Positions 46,552 to 47,057 of a stretch of 47,057 nt of DNA are shown here, in pieces. The DNA is from Mycobacterium sp. (GTDB lineage: Bacteria > Actinomycetota > Actinomycetes > Mycobacteriales > Mycobacteriaceae): the NCBI GenBank assembly GCA_023264735.1, contig JAHFVD010000060.1, positions 1-47,057 on the forward strand, given 5' to 3'. The translations under genes were made by a program, and so were the position numbers. Each line of letters opens with the position of its first letter. Within the stretch, counting starts at the first letter, position 1. The notes under the pieces are model-generated. The model saw only the letters and a list, made by a program, of their open reading frames with translations, was not told where the DNA came from and ran no database searches.

Positions 46552-47057
46552 GTGGCATCGTCTTCGGCGCCGGTGCATCCCTACCGCTGGCTGGCGCTGT
46601 TCCTGGTCCTGCTGATCGGGGTCTACCTACTTGTCTTCCTCACCGGAGACAAGAAATCGAGCCCCAAGCTGGGCATCGACCTGCAAGGCGGCACCCGCGT
46701 CACGCTGACTGCGCGCACCCCGGACGGCTCCAAGCCCACCCGTGATGCGCTGAACCAGGCGCAACAGATCATCGGCGCCCGCGTCAACGGTCTCGGCGTG
46801 TCCGGCTCCGAGGTCGTTATCGACGGCGACAACCTCGTCATCACCGTTCCCGGCAACGACGGCAACGAGGCACGCAACCTGGGCCAGACCGCCCGGCTGT
46901 TCATCCGCCCGGTGATCGGCCAGCCGATCCCGATCGACGCCATCAAACAGCAGATGCAGGCCGCGGGGGCCAGTGGCGCGGCGCCACCCGGGACACCTGC
47001 ACCCGGCGGCGCACCGCCCCCCGGGGCGCCCGCGCCCGGGGGAGCGCCACCACCTGC
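46552..47057 (+). CDS. secD: Protein translocase subunit SecD, 5' part only
   Basis: The gene runs off the window end. GTG 46552 follows CTAGGAGAG. The visible 168 residues contain the first helix (WLALFLVLLIGVYLLVFLTG), the SecD signature KLGIDLQGGTRVTLTA and the P1 periplasmic start (NQAQQIIGARVNGLGVSGSE). From about residue 140 a linker of APPG/APGG repeats begins, typical of mycobacterial SecD. SecD uses the proton gradient to help protein export. Confidence 0.95.
   Translation, partial: MASSSAPVHPYRWLALFLVLLIGVYLLVFLTGDKKSSPKLGIDLQGGTRVTLTARTPDGSKPTRDALNQAQQIIGARVNGLGVSGSEVVIDGDNLVITVPGNDGNEARNLGQTARLFIRPVIGQPIPIDAIKQQMQAAGASGAAPPGTPAPGGAPPPGAPAPGGAPPP

Noticed and set aside
1..47057. 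CRISPR arrays, insertion sequences, phage genes, toxin-antitoxin pairs
   Set aside because: No spaced direct repeats, transposases, integrases, att duplications or recognisable toxin/antitoxin pairs were seen. The graveyard regions lack IS ends.

Overview
The window is from a mycobacterium, most likely a fast-growing non-tuberculous species (Mycolicibacterium type). The DNA is GC-rich. The core gene order thrS, HIT/Ap4A phosphorylase, pgsA, patA, pimA, Nudix, pdxS, tesB, pdxT, yebC, ruvC, ruvA, ruvB, gabT, yajC, secD follows the Rv2614c to Rv2587c block of M. tuberculosis, here read in the opposite direction. I worked from the sequence and remembered family knowledge only; no database search was run.

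Layout. 1-830: a tRNA cluster, with Val(GAC), Cys and Gly on the minus strand and Val(CAC) on the plus strand. 0.98-11.7 kb: accessory genes. These are a TrhA/hemolysin III membrane protein, a cytochrome P450, a STAS plus anti-sigma kinase pair, an operon of an SDR, a DapB-fold dehydrogenase and a TetR regulator, a membrane-anchored Hsp70/actin-fold protein with a threonine-only tail, a CsbD stress protein, two decayed genes, a DUF1990 protein, a hotdog thioesterase and a PGPGW membrane protein. 11.8-18.3 kb: one tightly overlapping operon running from thrS to Nudix, which makes phosphatidylinositol and the first PIM glycolipids. 18.36-20.7 kb: pdxS-tesB-pdxT, covering both subunits of PLP synthase.

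20.7-29.06 kb is an accessory island between pdxT and yebC. It holds a FAD monooxygenase with a divergent TetR, a membrane-protein/small-protein/cupredoxin-lipoprotein operon whose last gene is broken by two lesions, a graveyard with two gene ends joined together, and a CocE-type hydrolase with a divergent TetR. 29.2-33.7 kb returns to core: yebC, a small membrane protein, a cupin, and LexA-controlled ruvCAB followed by a DUF1304 protein. 33.7-42.3 kb is regulatory and accessory: TetR-PhyH, a diguanylate cyclase, a lipoprotein hydrolase, two uncharacterised proteins with palindromes between them, and a 1,099-residue LuxR regulator (cyclase, NB-ARC, TPR, HTH) divergent from a small P450-like protein. 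42.4-47 kb: a GABA operon (gabT and aldehyde dehydrogenase), a nitroreductase, and yajC-secD, with secD cut by the window end.

Three cross-window patterns stand out. At least seven genes have a TANNNT -10 box exactly 6 or 7 bases before ATG or GTG, which predicts leaderless mRNAs. A 24-base repeat occurs twice unchanged, with a diverged third copy, at gene junctions, and a second repeat family lies before the DUF1990 gene. Almost every local regulator has a clean inverted repeat in front of it, so several operators can be proposed.
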